A DNA stretch of 34,876 nt from Pseudomonadota bacterium (GTDB taxonomy: Bacteria > Pseudomonadota > Gammaproteobacteria > Burkholderiales > JAKAFK01). Each line of letters begins with the position of its first letter. Position 1 is the first letter of the stretch. Under the pieces are notes generated by a model, which worked only from the letters and a program-made list of their open reading frames with translations, had not been told where the DNA came from and did not search any database. Shown in pieces: positions 15,872 through 25,654 of this stretch. The stretch spans positions 1 through 34,876 of the forward strand of contig JAKAFK010000039.1 of the NCBI GenBank assembly GCA_021817985.1. Reading direction: 5' to 3'. Position numbers and translations under genes: made by a program.

Positions 15872-16975
15872 ATGAATCCGCTTACAGAGCTTCCGAAACT
15901 CGGGCAATCCGTCTGGCTGGACTACATCGACCGCCATCTCGTTCAAAGCGGCGCCCTGGCGCGGCTGATGGCCGAAGACGACCTGCGCGGGGTCACGTCT
16001 AATCCGGCCATTTTCGAGAAGGCGATCCGCACGGATGCGGACTACCGCGCCGAACTCGCGTCATTGCGGGCAGAGCGCCTTGCGCCTGCGGTGATTCTTG
16101 AACGCCTGGTTCTGCCCGACATCCGGGCGGCTGCCGCGCAGCTGCGGGTGACCTATGCGGGCACGGGGGGGCGTGACGGCTTCGTTTCGCTCGAGGTGCC
16201 GCCCGCCTTGGCGTTCGATACGGATCAGACCATCGTCGAGGCAAGGCGCCTGTGGCGAGCGGTCGGCCGTGAGAACCTCATGATCAAGGTTCCGGCGACC
16301 GATGCGGGTTTGCCTGCCATCACCCAATTGATTGCCGAAGGGATCAACGTCAACGCGACGCTCCTTTTCTCGCGATCGATGTATGAGCGGGTCGCGCAAG
16401 CCTACATTTCCGGTTTGGAACAGCGCGTGGCTGCGGGTCTTTCGGTGGCTGGGGCGGCCAGCGTGGCGAGTTTTTTTGTCAGCCGCATCGATACCGAGGT
16501 GGACGATCGCCTCGCCGAGCGTTTGAACGCGATTCAAGACGAACGGCAACGTGGCCGGGTTCAGCGGCTGATGGGGACGGTTGCCATCGCCAATGCCAAG
16601 CTCGCCTATCGCAGCTACCAGGGAATATTTTCCGGCGCGCGCTGGCAGGCGCTGGCCGAACATGGCGCGCGCACTCAGCGTCTTCTGTGGGCGAGCACCG
16701 GGGTGAAGAACCCGGCGTATCGTGACGTGCGCTACATCGAGGACCTGATTGGGCCCGATACCGTGAACACGGTGCCGCCGGCCACCCTGGAGGCCTTTCG
16801 CGACCATGGACGGGCGCATCCGGCCCTGACGGACGGGGTCGACGACGCGCAGCGGATCATGGAACAGTTGGAAGGCCAGGGAATTGTCCTGGATGAGGTG
16901 ACGGATGGGCTGTTGCAGGATGGGGTGAGACTGTTCGTGGAGGCATACGACAAACTGTTGGCCAGCCTCGGCTGA
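15872..16975 (+). CDS. tal: Transaldolase (long, monomodular Tal)
   Basis: 367 aa. Transfers a dihydroxyacetone unit between sedoheptulose-7-P/fructose-6-P and glyceraldehyde-3-P/erythrose-4-P in the non-oxidative pentose phosphate pathway. The N-terminal GQSVWLDYIDR and GVTSNPAIF are typical; the Schiff-base lysine is Lys139 in MIKVPAT, followed by INVNATLLFS. The length is of the Mycobacterium/cyanobacterium-type Tal (about 365-375 aa), not the 317-aa TalB type. The ATG at 15872 has GAGG nine bases upstream. First gene of tal-gnd-zwf-glk; the spacer to gnd is 20 bp. Confidence 0.95.
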   Translation: MNPLTELPKLGQSVWLDYIDRHLVQSGALARLMAEDDLRGVTSNPAIFEKAIRTDADYRAELASLRAERLAPAVILERLVLPDIRAAAAQLRVTYAGTGGRDGFVSLEVPPALAFDTDQTIVEARRLWRAVGRENLMIKVPATDAGLPAITQLIAEGINVNATLLFSRSMYERVAQAYISGLEQRVAAGLSVAGAASVASFFVSRIDTEVDDRLAERLNAIQDERQRGRVQRLMGTVAIANAKLAYRSYQGIFSGARWQALAEHGARTQRLLWASTGVKNPAYRDVRYIEDLIGPDTVNTVPPATLEAFRDHGRAHPALTDGVDDAQRIMEQLEGQGIVLDEVTDGLLQDGVRLFVEAYDKLLASLG

Positions 16976-16995
16976 CGAGAAACTGAGGACGAACG

Positions 16996-17982
16996 ATGCA
17001 AATTGCCATGGTGGGACTTGGGCGGATGGGCGCCAATATGGCGCGCAGGCTGATGCGTGCAGGGCATGAATGTGTGGTCTACAACCGCACCCCCGAAGCC
17101 GTTGCGCAACTGGTGGCGGAAGGCGCGACCGGAGTCGCAAGCCTCGCTGCGCTCGCAGAAAGGCTTACGCCGCCGCGTGCGGCCTGGGTCATGGTGCCCG
17201 CGGGAGACGCGACGGGAAGCGTGGTCATGGAATTGGCAAGGCATTTCGCTCCAGGCGACATCATCATCGACGGCGGCAACAGCTACTACAAGGACGACGT
17301 CCAGCGCGCGAAGACCCTGGCCGAACAGGGCATTCGGTATCTGGACGTCGGAACGAGCGGTGGCATATGGGGGTTGGAGCGTGGTTACTGCCTGATGGTC
17401 GGTGGCGAGCGCGGCGCGTTTACGCATATTGAACCGGCCTTGCGCAGCCTCGCGCCGGGGCGGGCTGGGGTGGCGCCAAGCCCGGGCCGTGCGGGCGGAA
17501 CGGCGGAGGAGGGCTATCTCTATTGCGGGCCCGCGGGCGCCGGGCACTTCGTCAAGATGGTGCATAACGGCATTGAATACGGCCTGATGCAGGCGTACGC
17601 GGAAGGGTTCGATATCCTCAACCACGCCTCTTCCGACGCGGTGCCGGAAGATCGCCGCTACGGCTTTAATCTCGCCGACGTCGCCGAGCTTTGGCGCCGT
17701 GGCAGCGTCGTGGGCTCCTGGCTTCTCGACCTGTCGGCCTCGGCCTTGGCGCACAATCCCGACTTGTCCGATTTCAGCGGCTTCGTCGAGGACTCGGGCG
17801 AAGGTCGCTGGACGGTGCAGGCGGCCATCGAGGAGGCTGTCCCCGCCGAGGTTCTGACCGCAGCGCTGTACGCGCGCTTCCGGTCACGCCGGGAGCACGG
17901 CTTCGCGGAGAAGATGTTGTCCGCCATGCGGCAGGGCTTCGGCGGGCACAAGGAGCCCGCAAATGAGGGGGGCAAGCGATGA
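16996..17982 (+). CDS. gnd: 6-phosphogluconate dehydrogenase, decarboxylating (short form)
   Basis: 328 aa. Oxidises 6-phosphogluconate to ribulose-5-P with CO2 release. Rossmann GLGRMG (7-12); NRT (30-32) after the second strand, suggesting NADP; substrate-binding [13 protein letters not shown] (118-130); catalytic lysine Lys187 in [13 protein letters not shown]. It lacks the ~150-residue C-terminal extension of the E. coli-type 468-aa enzyme and belongs to the short YqeC/GndA-like class. TGAGGA lies upstream of ATG 16996. The stop overlaps the zwf start (ATGA, 17979-17982). Confidence 0.94.
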   Translation: MQIAMVGLGRMGANMARRLMRAGHECVVYNRTPEAVAQLVAEGATGVASLAALAERLTPPRAAWVMVPAGDATGSVVMELARHFAPGDIIIDGGNSYYKDDVQRAKTLAEQGIRYLDVGTSGGIWGLERGYCLMVGGERGAFTHIEPALRSLAPGRAGVAPSPGRAGGTAEEGYLYCGPAGAGHFVKMVHNGIEYGLMQAYAEGFDILNHASSDAVPEDRRYGFNLADVAELWRRGSVVGSWLLDLSASALAHNPDLSDFSGFVEDSGEGRWTVQAAIEEAVPAEVLTAALYARFRSRREHGFAEKMLSAMRQGFGGHKEPANEGGKR

Positions 17983-19529
17983 CACCCGAGATGGACGTCA
18001 CCACCCACATAGACTTTCCTGCCGCGACCCTGCCCCAAGCGGATCCTTGCGTCATGGTGATTTTCGGCGCGAGCGGCGACCTCACCCGACGCAAGCTGAT
18101 CCCCGCACTCTTTCACCTGGCAGCCCACGGCTGCATGACCGATACTTTCCACGTGGTGGGCATCGGGCGCCAGCCGATGGATGACGCCGCCTTTCGCGCC
18201 TCGCTCAGAGAATGGGTCGCCCAGCCCAAGGAGATCGGGGCGTTCGATGCGGGGGCGTGGGAAGCGTTTGCGGCGCGCCTGTCGTATCTTCCGGGCGACT
18301 TCACCGATCCAGACACCTATCAGCGGCTCGCGGGCCACCTGCAGCGGCTGCCCCGCCCGGGCTCCGGAAACCGGCTCTTCTATTTGGCCACGGCGCCCAC
18401 TGCCGCACCGGCAATCATCCAGGGCCTCGCCTCTTCCGGCTTGAACGGTGAACAGGCGGGATGGTCGCGCATCATCGTCGAAAAGCCATTCGGGCGCGAT
18501 CTCGCGTCCGCCCGCGCGCTCAACGGCACCCTGGCGTCGGCTTTCGAGGAAAAGCAGATCTATCGCATCGACCACTATTTGGGCAAGGAAACGGTGCAGA
18601 ACATCCTGTTCTTCCGCTTTGGCAACGCCTTGTTCGAACCGGTGTGGAACCGCAATCACGTGGCCTATGTGGAGATCACCGCGGCCGAGCCTCTGGGCGT
18701 GGGGCATCGCGCCGGTTATTACGAGGAATCCGGGGCGCTTCGGGACATGGTGGCCAATCATCTGATGCAGCTCCTCGCGCTCACCGCGATGGAGGCCCCC
18801 GTGGCGTTCGATGCCGACGCGGTGCGGGACAAGAAGACCGACATCTGGCGAAGCATCCATCCGATGACGCCGGAAGAGGTTCTTGAACGTACCGTGCGCG
18901 CACAGTATCAGCCCGGCCACATCGACGGGCAAGCCGTGCCGGGTTATTGCCAGGAAGCGGGGGTGGCCGCCGATTCGCAGGTGGAGACGTACACCGCGCT
19001 GGAATTGCATATCGACAACTGGCGCTGGGCCGGGGTGCCATTCTACCTGCGCACCGGAAAGCGCCTGGGACGGCATGCGACCGAGATCGCCGTCCATTTC
19101 CGCCATCCGCCGAAGAATCTCTTTCCGCAGGAGGCGGGACTCAAGGCGAACGCCATCGTGCTGCGCATTCAGCCCGACGACGGCATCAGCCTGGGTTTCG
19201 GTGCAAAACAGCCGGGCACGGAAAGGAAGGCCGTGCCCGTCAGCATGGATTTCTCGTTTCGCTCGGCCTTTGGCGAAAACGCGCCGTCGGCGTATGCCGT
19301 GCTGTTGCTCGATGCCATGCGCGGCGATGCCACCTTGTTCACGCGGGGCGACGGCGTCGAGGCGCAATGGCGCTTGATCACGCCGATCGAGGAGGCGTGG
19401 TCTCAGGCCTCGAGCTGGCTCCCGGGCTATCCGGCGGGCAGCGACGGGCCGCGCGAAGCTGACGCGTTGCTCGCGCGCAACGGTCACACCTGGCGCCCCA
19501 TCGCTGACAAGGACTCCCCTCATGGCTGA
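17979..19529 (+). CDS. zwf: Glucose-6-phosphate 1-dehydrogenase
   Basis: 516 aa. First enzyme of the oxidative pentose phosphate pathway, producing 6-phosphogluconolactone and NADPH. Nucleotide motif [13 protein letters not shown] (30-42), EKPFG (168-172) and the active-site signature RIDHYLGKE (196-204) with the catalytic His199 and Lys203. Also [10 protein letters not shown] and the YLRTGK motif near 355. The ATG at 17979 overlaps the gnd stop and is preceded by a G-rich AGGGGGG. The lactonase gene (pgl) is not in this operon or window. The end overlaps glk by 8 bp. Confidence 0.96.
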   Translation: MTPEMDVTTHIDFPAATLPQADPCVMVIFGASGDLTRRKLIPALFHLAAHGCMTDTFHVVGIGRQPMDDAAFRASLREWVAQPKEIGAFDAGAWEAFAARLSYLPGDFTDPDTYQRLAGHLQRLPRPGSGNRLFYLATAPTAAPAIIQGLASSGLNGEQAGWSRIIVEKPFGRDLASARALNGTLASAFEEKQIYRIDHYLGKETVQNILFFRFGNALFEPVWNRNHVAYVEITAAEPLGVGHRAGYYEESGALRDMVANHLMQLLALTAMEAPVAFDADAVRDKKTDIWRSIHPMTPEEVLERTVRAQYQPGHIDGQAVPGYCQEAGVAADSQVETYTALELHIDNWRWAGVPFYLRTGKRLGRHATEIAVHFRHPPKNLFPQEAGLKANAIVLRIQPDDGISLGFGAKQPGTERKAVPVSMDFSFRSAFGENAPSAYAVLLLDAMRGDATLFTRGDGVEAQWRLITPIEEAWSQASSWLPGYPAGSDGPREADALLARNGHTWRPIADKDSPHG

Positions 19530-20517
19530 GACAAGCATGGTTCTTGCCGGGGACGTCGGCGGCACCAAGAGCGCTCTTGCATTGGTCCAGGGTTCCCCGG
19601 CATCGCCGGTGGCGTTGATGGAGCGCACATACGCCAATCAGGAGTTCGCGAGCCTCGAAGAGGTCGTGCGCCGGTTTCTGGCCGACACCGGCTGCTCGCC
19701 TGCAACGGCCTGCTTCGGCGTGGCGGGTGCGGTGATGGAGGGCCGGACGGTCTTGCCCAATCTGGGCTGGAGGCTCTCGGAAGAGGCCATGGCCAGAAGC
19801 CTCAATATGAAGGCCGTGACGTTGATCAACGACCTCGAGGCCAATGCGCTGGGGATCGCCACTCTTGGCCCGGAACAGCTGTTTACGCTCAACGCGGGCC
19901 AGCCCGGCGCGAAGGGCAATCGGGCACTCATCTCGGCGGGCACCGGGCTGGGGGAGGCGCTCCTCATCGACGTGGATGGCCATTACCGGGTCTCGGCGTC
20001 GGAAGGGGGACATGTGGATTTCGCACCCCGCAGCGAGGAGCAGATGGCATTGTTGCGGTGGCTCTCGGCACGCTATGGGCATGTGAGCGTCGAACGGGTG
20101 CTCTCCGGTCCCGGCCTTGCCAATCTCTATGCCTTCCTCCGGGACGTCCAGGGCGAGAAGGAGCCGCCGTGGCTTGCAGAGGCGCTCAAGGCGGGTGATG
20201 ATCCCGCTCCTGCCATCGCTGCGGCGGGTTTGAGCGGGCAGGCGGCCATCGGTGTCCATGCCCTCGACATGTTCCTCGCGATTTACGGCGCTGCCGCAGG
20301 CAATCTGGCGCTCAAGGCGCTGTCGACCGGAGGACTGTACATCGGCGGCGGAATCGCGCCCAAGCTGCTCGAGAAATTTGGGGAGGGCGGCTTCATGGCG
20401 GCATTCGTCGACAAGGGGCGCTTCTCCGAGATGCTGGCGCGAGTGCCGGTGCGCATCATTCTGGAACCCAAAACGGCGCTGCGTGGAGCGGCGGCCCGAG
20501 GCTTGCGCGTGAATTGA
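19522..20517 (+). CDS. glk: Glucokinase (Glk family), second copy
   Basis: 331 aa. Same family as the gene at 463-1506: DVGGTKS (11-17), ND in LINDLEA (103-104), [12 protein letters not shown] (138-149), EGGHVDFAP (161-169) and [14 protein letters not shown] near the end. It has the canonical EGGH where the first copy has EAGH. ATG 19522 overlaps the zwf stop by 8 bp, with AAGGA upstream at 19508-19512, so it is translationally coupled as the last gene of the operon and supplies glucose-6-P directly to Zwf. The two copies differ along most of their length, so they are old paralogues or separately acquired, not a recent duplication. Confidence 0.94.
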   Translation: MAETSMVLAGDVGGTKSALALVQGSPASPVALMERTYANQEFASLEEVVRRFLADTGCSPATACFGVAGAVMEGRTVLPNLGWRLSEEAMARSLNMKAVTLINDLEANALGIATLGPEQLFTLNAGQPGAKGNRALISAGTGLGEALLIDVDGHYRVSASEGGHVDFAPRSEEQMALLRWLSARYGHVSVERVLSGPGLANLYAFLRDVQGEKEPPWLAEALKAGDDPAPAIAAAGLSGQAAIGVHALDMFLAIYGAAAGNLALKALSTGGLYIGGGIAPKLLEKFGEGGFMAAFVDKGRFSEMLARVPVRIILEPKTALRGAAARGLRVN

Positions 20518-20534
20518 CGCGCGCGAAGGGGGGA

Positions 20535-20572
20535 TTCGGGCCGGATGCGGGACCTTGCGGCCCCGACCCGAA
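20535..20572. terminator. Possible bidirectional terminator between glk and the GH63 gene
   Basis: Outer arms TTCGGG (20535-20540) and CCCGAA (20567-20572), with an alternative inner pairing GGGCCG / CGGCCC (20538-20543, 20558-20563). It sits between two convergent stops. There is no T-tract on either side. Confidence 0.35.
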
Positions 20573-20579
20573 ACGCGCT

Positions 20580-23297
20580 TCAGCGATTCTGGCGGCGGGC
20601 GAGGGCGGGTTCGTCCTCGCGAGTTCTCCAATAGGCCGGAACCTCCTCGCGATGACGTCGGAACACGAGATTGGCGACGAGCGCAGTCCATCCGGTCTGG
20701 TGCTGAGCGCCCAAGCCTTGCCCGTTTTCGCCATGGAAGTATTCGTGGAAGAGCAGCAAGTCCTCCCAGTGAGGATCCTTCTGCAGGGGAGAATCGGCCG
20801 GAAAGGCCGGGATTTGCCCTTTCGCGTCCCGGCGAAAGATATCGACGATCCGCTCGGCCAACAGATTGGCGACTGCCTTCAGGGTGATCGGCTGCCCGCC
20901 CAGGCACGGGGCGGCCACCGTGAAACTCTTGCCCAGATAGCGATAGTACTTCTCGATCGCCTGAATCAGGAGGTAGTTGGTCGGCAGCCAAATGGGACCG
21001 CGCCAGTTGGAGTTGCCGCCGAACATGCCGCTGCTTGATTCGCCCGGCTGGTATTCCATGCGCACTGGACCGATGCCCGGCAGTTCGCCCACGTCGGGCC
21101 GTGTGGCATGGGCCTTGGAGACGCTCCTCACGCCGAAGCGGGACAGGAATTGCGCCTCGTCGAGCACGCGACTCAGGATGCGGGTGAGCCGGTCCGGCGA
21201 AGCGAGCGAGAGCAGATGCTCGCCCCGCTCATTTTGGTTCACGGGGCAGGCGCACACCACGCGCCCGTCGAAGCCCCCGTTCTCATGTTCCTCCAGCATT
21301 GCGGCGAAGCGCGGGGCGGTTTGCAGCAACCGCTGATCGACCACCTCGCAGGCGAACAACGGAATGATGCCCACCCAGGAAAACACATCGATGCGGTGCT
21401 GCCCCCCATCGGGGCTCAGGAGCAGATCCTTGTAGAAACCATCCGTCTCGTCCCAGAGCGACAGCCCGTTGCCGTTGTGCCCGGCAATGCCGGCGGCGAC
21501 GTGGAGGAACTGTTTGTAGCACTGGATGGCGATGTCCTCGTAGTTCGGATCCTCGATCGTCAGCTCCAGGGCGATCAACGTGAGGTTCAGGGCGAACATG
21601 CCCATCCAGCCGGTCGCGTCGGCCTGCTTCAGGGCAAAGCCCGGGGGGAGCCGACGGGAACGGTTGAATACGGAAATGTTGTCCAGGCCCATGAACCCGC
21701 CTTCGAACACCCCCTGCCCGCCCTGGTCCTTGCGGTTGATCCACCAGGCGTAGTGGAGCAGCAACTTGTGCAGCACGCGCTTGAGGAAACCGCGATCCTC
21801 GCGCCCCCGATGGATGCGCTCGGCGCGATATGCTTTCAAGGCGGCCGCAGCATGGACCGGGGGATTGACGTCCCCAAAGCCCCATTCGTAGGCCGGAATG
21901 AGGCCGTCGGGATGCAGGCTCGTCTCCTTCAGCAAGAGTTCGAGCTGGTCCTTGGCAAAATCCACATCCAGGATCGCCAGGCCCGCGCTGTGGAAGGCCA
22001 GATCCCAGGCGGCGAACCAGGGATACTCCCACTTGTCCGGCATGGAAATGACGGCTTTGAGCCGCAGATGGCGCCACTGGTGGTTGCGACCGAGCTTGCG
22101 CGCATCCGGGGGCGGACAACAATCGCCGTCCAGCCAGCAGGCCACATCGTAGTGATAGAACTGCTTGTTCCAGATGAGCCCCGAGAGCGCTTGGCGAAGG
22201 ATGCGGTTTTCCTCCGCCGTGGCCTGGGGAAGCAGATTGTCGTAGAACGCGGTGGCTTCCGCCTCGCGGGCAGAGAAGGTGGCATCGAAGCGGACGAAAG
22301 GCGCTGGCAACGGCTGGCGTGAGAGCACGATTTCGGTCATGGCGGTGTCCCCCGCCGCGACACTCAAGCGGTGACTCGCCGAAACCTTGGTGCCCACATG
22401 CGCCGGGTTGACCGCGCCGGCCTCCTTCTGGATCAGGTAGCGATGAAAGGCATCCTTCACGTAGGGATTCGCGTTCGGAACGCCCCACAGGACTTCCGCA
22501 TTGCTTTCATTCTCGGTAAACAACAATTCGGCGGGGTCCCGGCCATAGAGAAAGTACGTGCCAAGGGAGGGATGCTCGGCTTGGATGGCCCACGCCGCGC
22601 CCGTGGGCGCGGCGATTTCCCGCAGCCGGGGCTGGGCCGCGCGCTCGCTCCAGCTCCAGGTATTGCGAAACAGAAGCGTCGGCAGCAGCCAAAGCGTGGC
22701 GGCTTCGGGTCCGCGGTTCGCGGCGGTGAGTCGGATCAGGATATGTTCCGGCCCCACCTTGGCGTAATGTGCTTCGACATCCCAGTAGCGATTGTCCTTG
22801 AAGACGCCGCTGTCTTGCAGGCTCACGGGCGCATCGGCGCGTGTGCGGCGGGCGTTTTCCGCCAATAGCCATGCGTAGGGGAATTCGCGTTGGGGATACT
22901 TGTATCGGTAACGCAACCAGCTGTGGGAGGGGGTGGCGTCGAGATAGAAGTAGCATTCCTTGACGTCTTCGCCGTGGTTGCCCTGGTTGCCGGTCAGACC
23001 AAACAGGCGTTCCTTGAGGATGGAGTCGCGGCCGTTCCAGAGAGCCAGCGAAAAGATCAGCCGCTGCTCGAGGTCGCACAGGCCCGCAATGCCGTCTTCG
23101 CTCCAGCGATAGGCGCGGTGGACTGCCTGACCGTAGTCGAAATACTCCCACGCGCTGCCGTCCGGGCTGTAGTCCTCCCGCACGGTGCCCCAAGCGCGCT
23201 CCGAGACATACGGGCCCCACAAACGCCAATTCTCGCGTCCTTCCCGCTGTTCTTCGAGGCGCGCCCGCTCGGCATCGAGGGAGTGTCGGTCAGCCAT
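20580..23297 (-). CDS. Large GH63/MGH1-like glucosidase
   Basis: 905 aa, cytoplasmic by appearance (no signal peptide). An N-terminal beta-rich domain (WRLWGPYVSERAWGTVREDYS...) is followed by an (alpha/alpha)6 barrel containing GLIWNKQFYHYDV, KWEYPWFAAWDLAFH, WGFGDVNPPVHA, GGFMGLDNI, MGMFALNLTLIALEL and FGGNSNWRGPIWLPTNYL. These are blocks of the MGH1-like glycoside hydrolase group within GH63 (relatives: yeast glucosidase I, E. coli YgjK, mannosyl/glucosylglycerate hydrolases). In the family an Asp (here likely in AWDLAFH) and a Glu act as catalytic pair. The substrate cannot be read from sequence. The last gene of the minus-strand block glgE-mak-GH63 but 715 bp away from mak, so it may have its own promoter. 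A role in alpha-glucan or glucosyl-solute turnover is inferred from the neighbours. Confidence 0.87.
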   Translation of the reverse strand: MADRHSLDAERARLEEQREGRENWRLWGPYVSERAWGTVREDYSPDGSAWEYFDYGQAVHRAYRWSEDGIAGLCDLEQRLIFSLALWNGRDSILKERLFGLTGNQGNHGEDVKECYFYLDATPSHSWLRYRYKYPQREFPYAWLLAENARRTRADAPVSLQDSGVFKDNRYWDVEAHYAKVGPEHILIRLTAANRGPEAATLWLLPTLLFRNTWSWSERAAQPRLREIAAPTGAAWAIQAEHPSLGTYFLYGRDPAELLFTENESNAEVLWGVPNANPYVKDAFHRYLIQKEAGAVNPAHVGTKVSASHRLSVAAGDTAMTEIVLSRQPLPAPFVRFDATFSAREAEATAFYDNLLPQATAEENRILRQALSGLIWNKQFYHYDVACWLDGDCCPPPDARKLGRNHQWRHLRLKAVISMPDKWEYPWFAAWDLAFHSAGLAILDVDFAKDQLELLLKETSLHPDGLIPAYEWGFGDVNPPVHAAAALKAYRAERIHRGREDRGFLKRVLHKLLLHYAWWINRKDQGGQGVFEGGFMGLDNISVFNRSRRLPPGFALKQADATGWMGMFALNLTLIALELTIEDPNYEDIAIQCYKQFLHVAAGIAGHNGNGLSLWDETDGFYKDLLLSPDGGQHRIDVFSWVGIIPLFACEVVDQRLLQTAPRFAAMLEEHENGGFDGRVVCACPVNQNERGEHLLSLASPDRLTRILSRVLDEAQFLSRFGVRSVSKAHATRPDVGELPGIGPVRMEYQPGESSSGMFGGNSNWRGPIWLPTNYLLIQAIEKYYRYLGKSFTVAAPCLGGQPITLKAVANLLAERIVDIFRRDAKGQIPAFPADSPLQKDPHWEDLLLFHEYFHGENGQGLGAQHQTGWTALVANLVFRRHREEVPAYWRTREDEPALARRQNR

Positions 23298-24012
23298 GAC
23301 GGGTTTCCTTTTTTCAGTGTCTTCGAATGTTCCGGATAACCTTCCGCTTCCACGACCAGGGCCTCCGAACGGCCCTGGGTGGTCGCCCCGGGGGCCAGTA
23401 GCGGGACGCCCTGACCTAAAGTACGCAATCCACAGGCACTGCGCAGTCCGCCGCCTTGTTGCGCGACGCCTGCCTGATCCGTCGCCCCGAAAGGTCGCGG
23501 GGCGGGAAGACGAGCAGGCTTGCCGCGGGCCATAGGAGTCGATTCGGCCCGCGGTTGCGTCGAGCAGCCCATGGCGTCCTCGGCCCTCCGGCCGAATATA
23601 TCACTCGGAGCAGGTCTTGGCGAAAGCGGTCGGCCCGGCAATCAAGCACGTCCGAGCCGCGACTGGCATGCCTCGAGGCCGGGCGTGCGACCCCCCCCCC
23701 CTGACTGACCGGGCATACGGATGTCATCTGGGTAGATCGTCATATGTCAGAGTAGTTCACCGAAACGCGCGAGAAGGCTCGATGCTCACGCCGAAAGGGC
23801 AGATGGCCGGCCTTGCAGCGGACGTGTATTGCGTCCATGGCATGCAGGGGAGGCTGGAGAGGATTGCCGTTGCGAAGCCTACGCTTCGAACCTGGCGGTG
23901 TCCGCGGCGAGGCCTGTGACCGAAGCGGACCCCTGGGGGGGACACGCAGGCTTTGGGCTGGACAGCCCAAAGGTTTCCCGGGGCGCGCAGCGCCCAGAAC
24001 AGGTTTAGGGCT
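23298..24012. other. 715-bp gap between maltokinase and the GH63 gene
   Basis: No convincing gene; the open frames here are Arg/Pro-rich and unrecognised. Contents: a perfect 8-bp inverted repeat CCAGGGCC/GGCCCTGG (23356-23363, 23371-23378) in the expected leader of the GH63 gene, a homopolymer of 11 C (23691-23701; G on the transcribed strand), and a 10-bp perfect inverted repeat near the maltokinase end described separately. I could not pick out a clear minus-strand promoter. Confidence 0.5.
23951..23972 (-). terminator. Hairpin downstream of the maltokinase gene
   Basis: CTTTGGGCTG (23951-23960) and CAGCCCAAAG (23963-23972) are perfect 10-bp arms separated by 2 nt, about 40 nt after the maltokinase stop. 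No T-run follows on the minus strand, so it may be a weak terminator or an mRNA-stabilising stem. Confidence 0.4.
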
Positions 24013-25641
24013 TCAGGTCAGCAAAGGCGGCCCGAACCGTGGGTCCGGGCCGGACAGGATGTCGCGGACGCCCTTTACCGGGATCGACACCCAATCCGGT
24101 CGATGGTCGAGTTCATAGCGCAACTCGTAGAGCGCCTTTTCCATGAGAAAGAGCTCGATCAGGTGCTGCGCGTCGTCCCATGTCGCATAGAGCCCGGCCG
24201 GGTCGGCGGCATTGCGGTATGCCTCCAGAAAGGCCGCTCGTGTGGCCATTTCCCACCGGCGGCCCCGATCCTCGTCTTCGGCCGCGCGTGTCTCCGATCG
24301 TGCGGGATGGGCGGCCAATGCCGAATACATCGCGTAGTTGAACGAGCGCAGCATGCTGGCGATGTCGCGGAGCGCGCAGTGTTTCTCGCGGCGTTCGGCC
24401 AAGGCGCGGGCGGGCTCCCCTTCGAAGTCGATGATGACGAAGTCCTGATCCGTGAGCAGGACCTGGCCGAGGTGATAATCGCCGTGGTAGCGCGTTTTAA
24501 ACACGCGCGAAGGGGGGGGGAGGTGGGCCCCAATCCAGGCATCGAGTGCGCCGCGCGACGCCAGAAGCGCCGACGCGTCGGCATGGATGGCCGTGTGCAG
24601 CGTCGGCAGGCGGTGTGCCAGCAAGTCGAGGGAGACCCGCGCATCGTCATGCACACGCGCGACCCAGGCCTTTCTGTCGCCATCGGTCGCCACTTCCGGC
24701 TCAAAGTCGGGGTTTCCGCTGGGGCGCGAAAGCGCCGTGTGCAGTTCGCCCGTGCGCCGGCCCAGGGTTCGCACAAGCGCGAGAAACCTGTCGTGCCCCG
24801 CGCGCATGGCGTCGGCGGGCGCGAGCGCAGGTTCTTCCCCCAGAAAGCGCTGCAGGTGGTCCAGGGTATAGCGCCACCCGTCGCCTTGGTTCTCAATGTA
24901 TTCCTGCAGCAGGGCCAGCGTCGTGGTGCTGCCGTCATCCCCGCGGTATTCGGCGGAGCCCAGGAGCGGCACGGCGTGCCGGAAGTGCGCGATTTCAGTG
25001 AGGAATCGGCCCAGCTCAAGCTCAGGATGCACCCCCGCGTGCAGACGACGGTAAACTTTGAGGAGCAAGCGCTCGCCCAGCCGCACGGTGGTGTTGCTGC
25101 TTTCGGCGCTGAGTGCGCGCACCGGCGCGCCGGAGACCTCGCCCGGTGCGCTCGCGGCGAAGGCCGAGGTGGACGACCAGGCGATTCGCCCTCGCAGGCA
25201 GGACAGTTCCTGGTGGCGTCCCATGGCGGACACCCATTCGCGGCAAAACTCCGGCACGGCAAACGCATCCTTGAGCAGGCCGCGGTGCGCCGGTCCCGAG
25301 ATCGGTCCCACAACGGCGCCTCCCTGGGCGGGCTGCCCGGGGTTTTCCCAGTCGAGGGCCAGCGGGACGAAGTAGAGTGTGCGCGCGGGATCTTCGGCGC
25401 GGACAAAAGCGAGCAGACAGCTGCCGTCCGAAGAGCCCCATCGCGCATAGTCCGTGAGCGCGAGGCGCGGTGGCGGTTCGCCCTTGGCGGCATACCAGCG
25501 CTGCCGGGCGGCGAAGCGCGGCAGCCATTCATTTTCGAGGCGCGCGAGGCGGGCTTGCGTCGGCGCGTCGTTCATGGCCTCCCGATGGCCGGGAAGAAGG
25601 CTTGACCAGCCCTCCGGCAGCGGCAACGCATCTTCATTCAT
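24013..25641 (-). CDS. mak: Maltokinase (maltose-1-phosphate synthesis)
   Basis: 542 aa. ATP-dependent phosphorylation of maltose to alpha-maltose-1-phosphate, the donor used by GlgE. The aminoglycoside-phosphotransferase-like catalytic core is clear: SNTTVRLGERLLLKVYRR near the Lys, then TRYHGDYHLGQVLL (catalytic Asp), DFVIIDFEGEPARAL and KHCALRDIASMLRSFNYA, which are also found in TreS-Pep2 fusions. The N-terminus (WLPRFAARQRWYAAKG) fits the maltokinase cap. ATG 25641 is 13 bp after the glgE stop; later in-frame ATGs such as 25575 are possible and no strong ribosome site decides. An 8-C run (minus strand) lies within the gene at 24513-24520. Here the kinase is a free-standing protein, not fused to trehalose synthase. 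Confidence 0.92.
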   Translation of the reverse strand: MNEDALPLPEGWSSLLPGHREAMNDAPTQARLARLENEWLPRFAARQRWYAAKGEPPPRLALTDYARWGSSDGSCLLAFVRAEDPARTLYFVPLALDWENPGQPAQGGAVVGPISGPAHRGLLKDAFAVPEFCREWVSAMGRHQELSCLRGRIAWSSTSAFAASAPGEVSGAPVRALSAESSNTTVRLGERLLLKVYRRLHAGVHPELELGRFLTEIAHFRHAVPLLGSAEYRGDDGSTTTLALLQEYIENQGDGWRYTLDHLQRFLGEEPALAPADAMRAGHDRFLALVRTLGRRTGELHTALSRPSGNPDFEPEVATDGDRKAWVARVHDDARVSLDLLAHRLPTLHTAIHADASALLASRGALDAWIGAHLPPPSRVFKTRYHGDYHLGQVLLTDQDFVIIDFEGEPARALAERREKHCALRDIASMLRSFNYAMYSALAAHPARSETRAAEDEDRGRRWEMATRAAFLEAYRNAADPAGLYATWDDAQHLIELFLMEKALYELRYELDHRPDWVSIPVKGVRDILSGPDPRFGPPLLT

Positions 25642-25654
25642 GGCATCGGCGTGC

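Noticed and set aside
17658-21000. Long minus-strand open frames opposite zwf and the second glk
   Set aside because: Antisense shadows; composition unlike protein families and no start context.
23416-23727. 103-codon minus-strand frame covering the C11 tract
   Set aside because: The frame owes much to the homopolymer, has no ribosome site and reads as Arg/Ala/Pro-rich sequence with no recognisable family.
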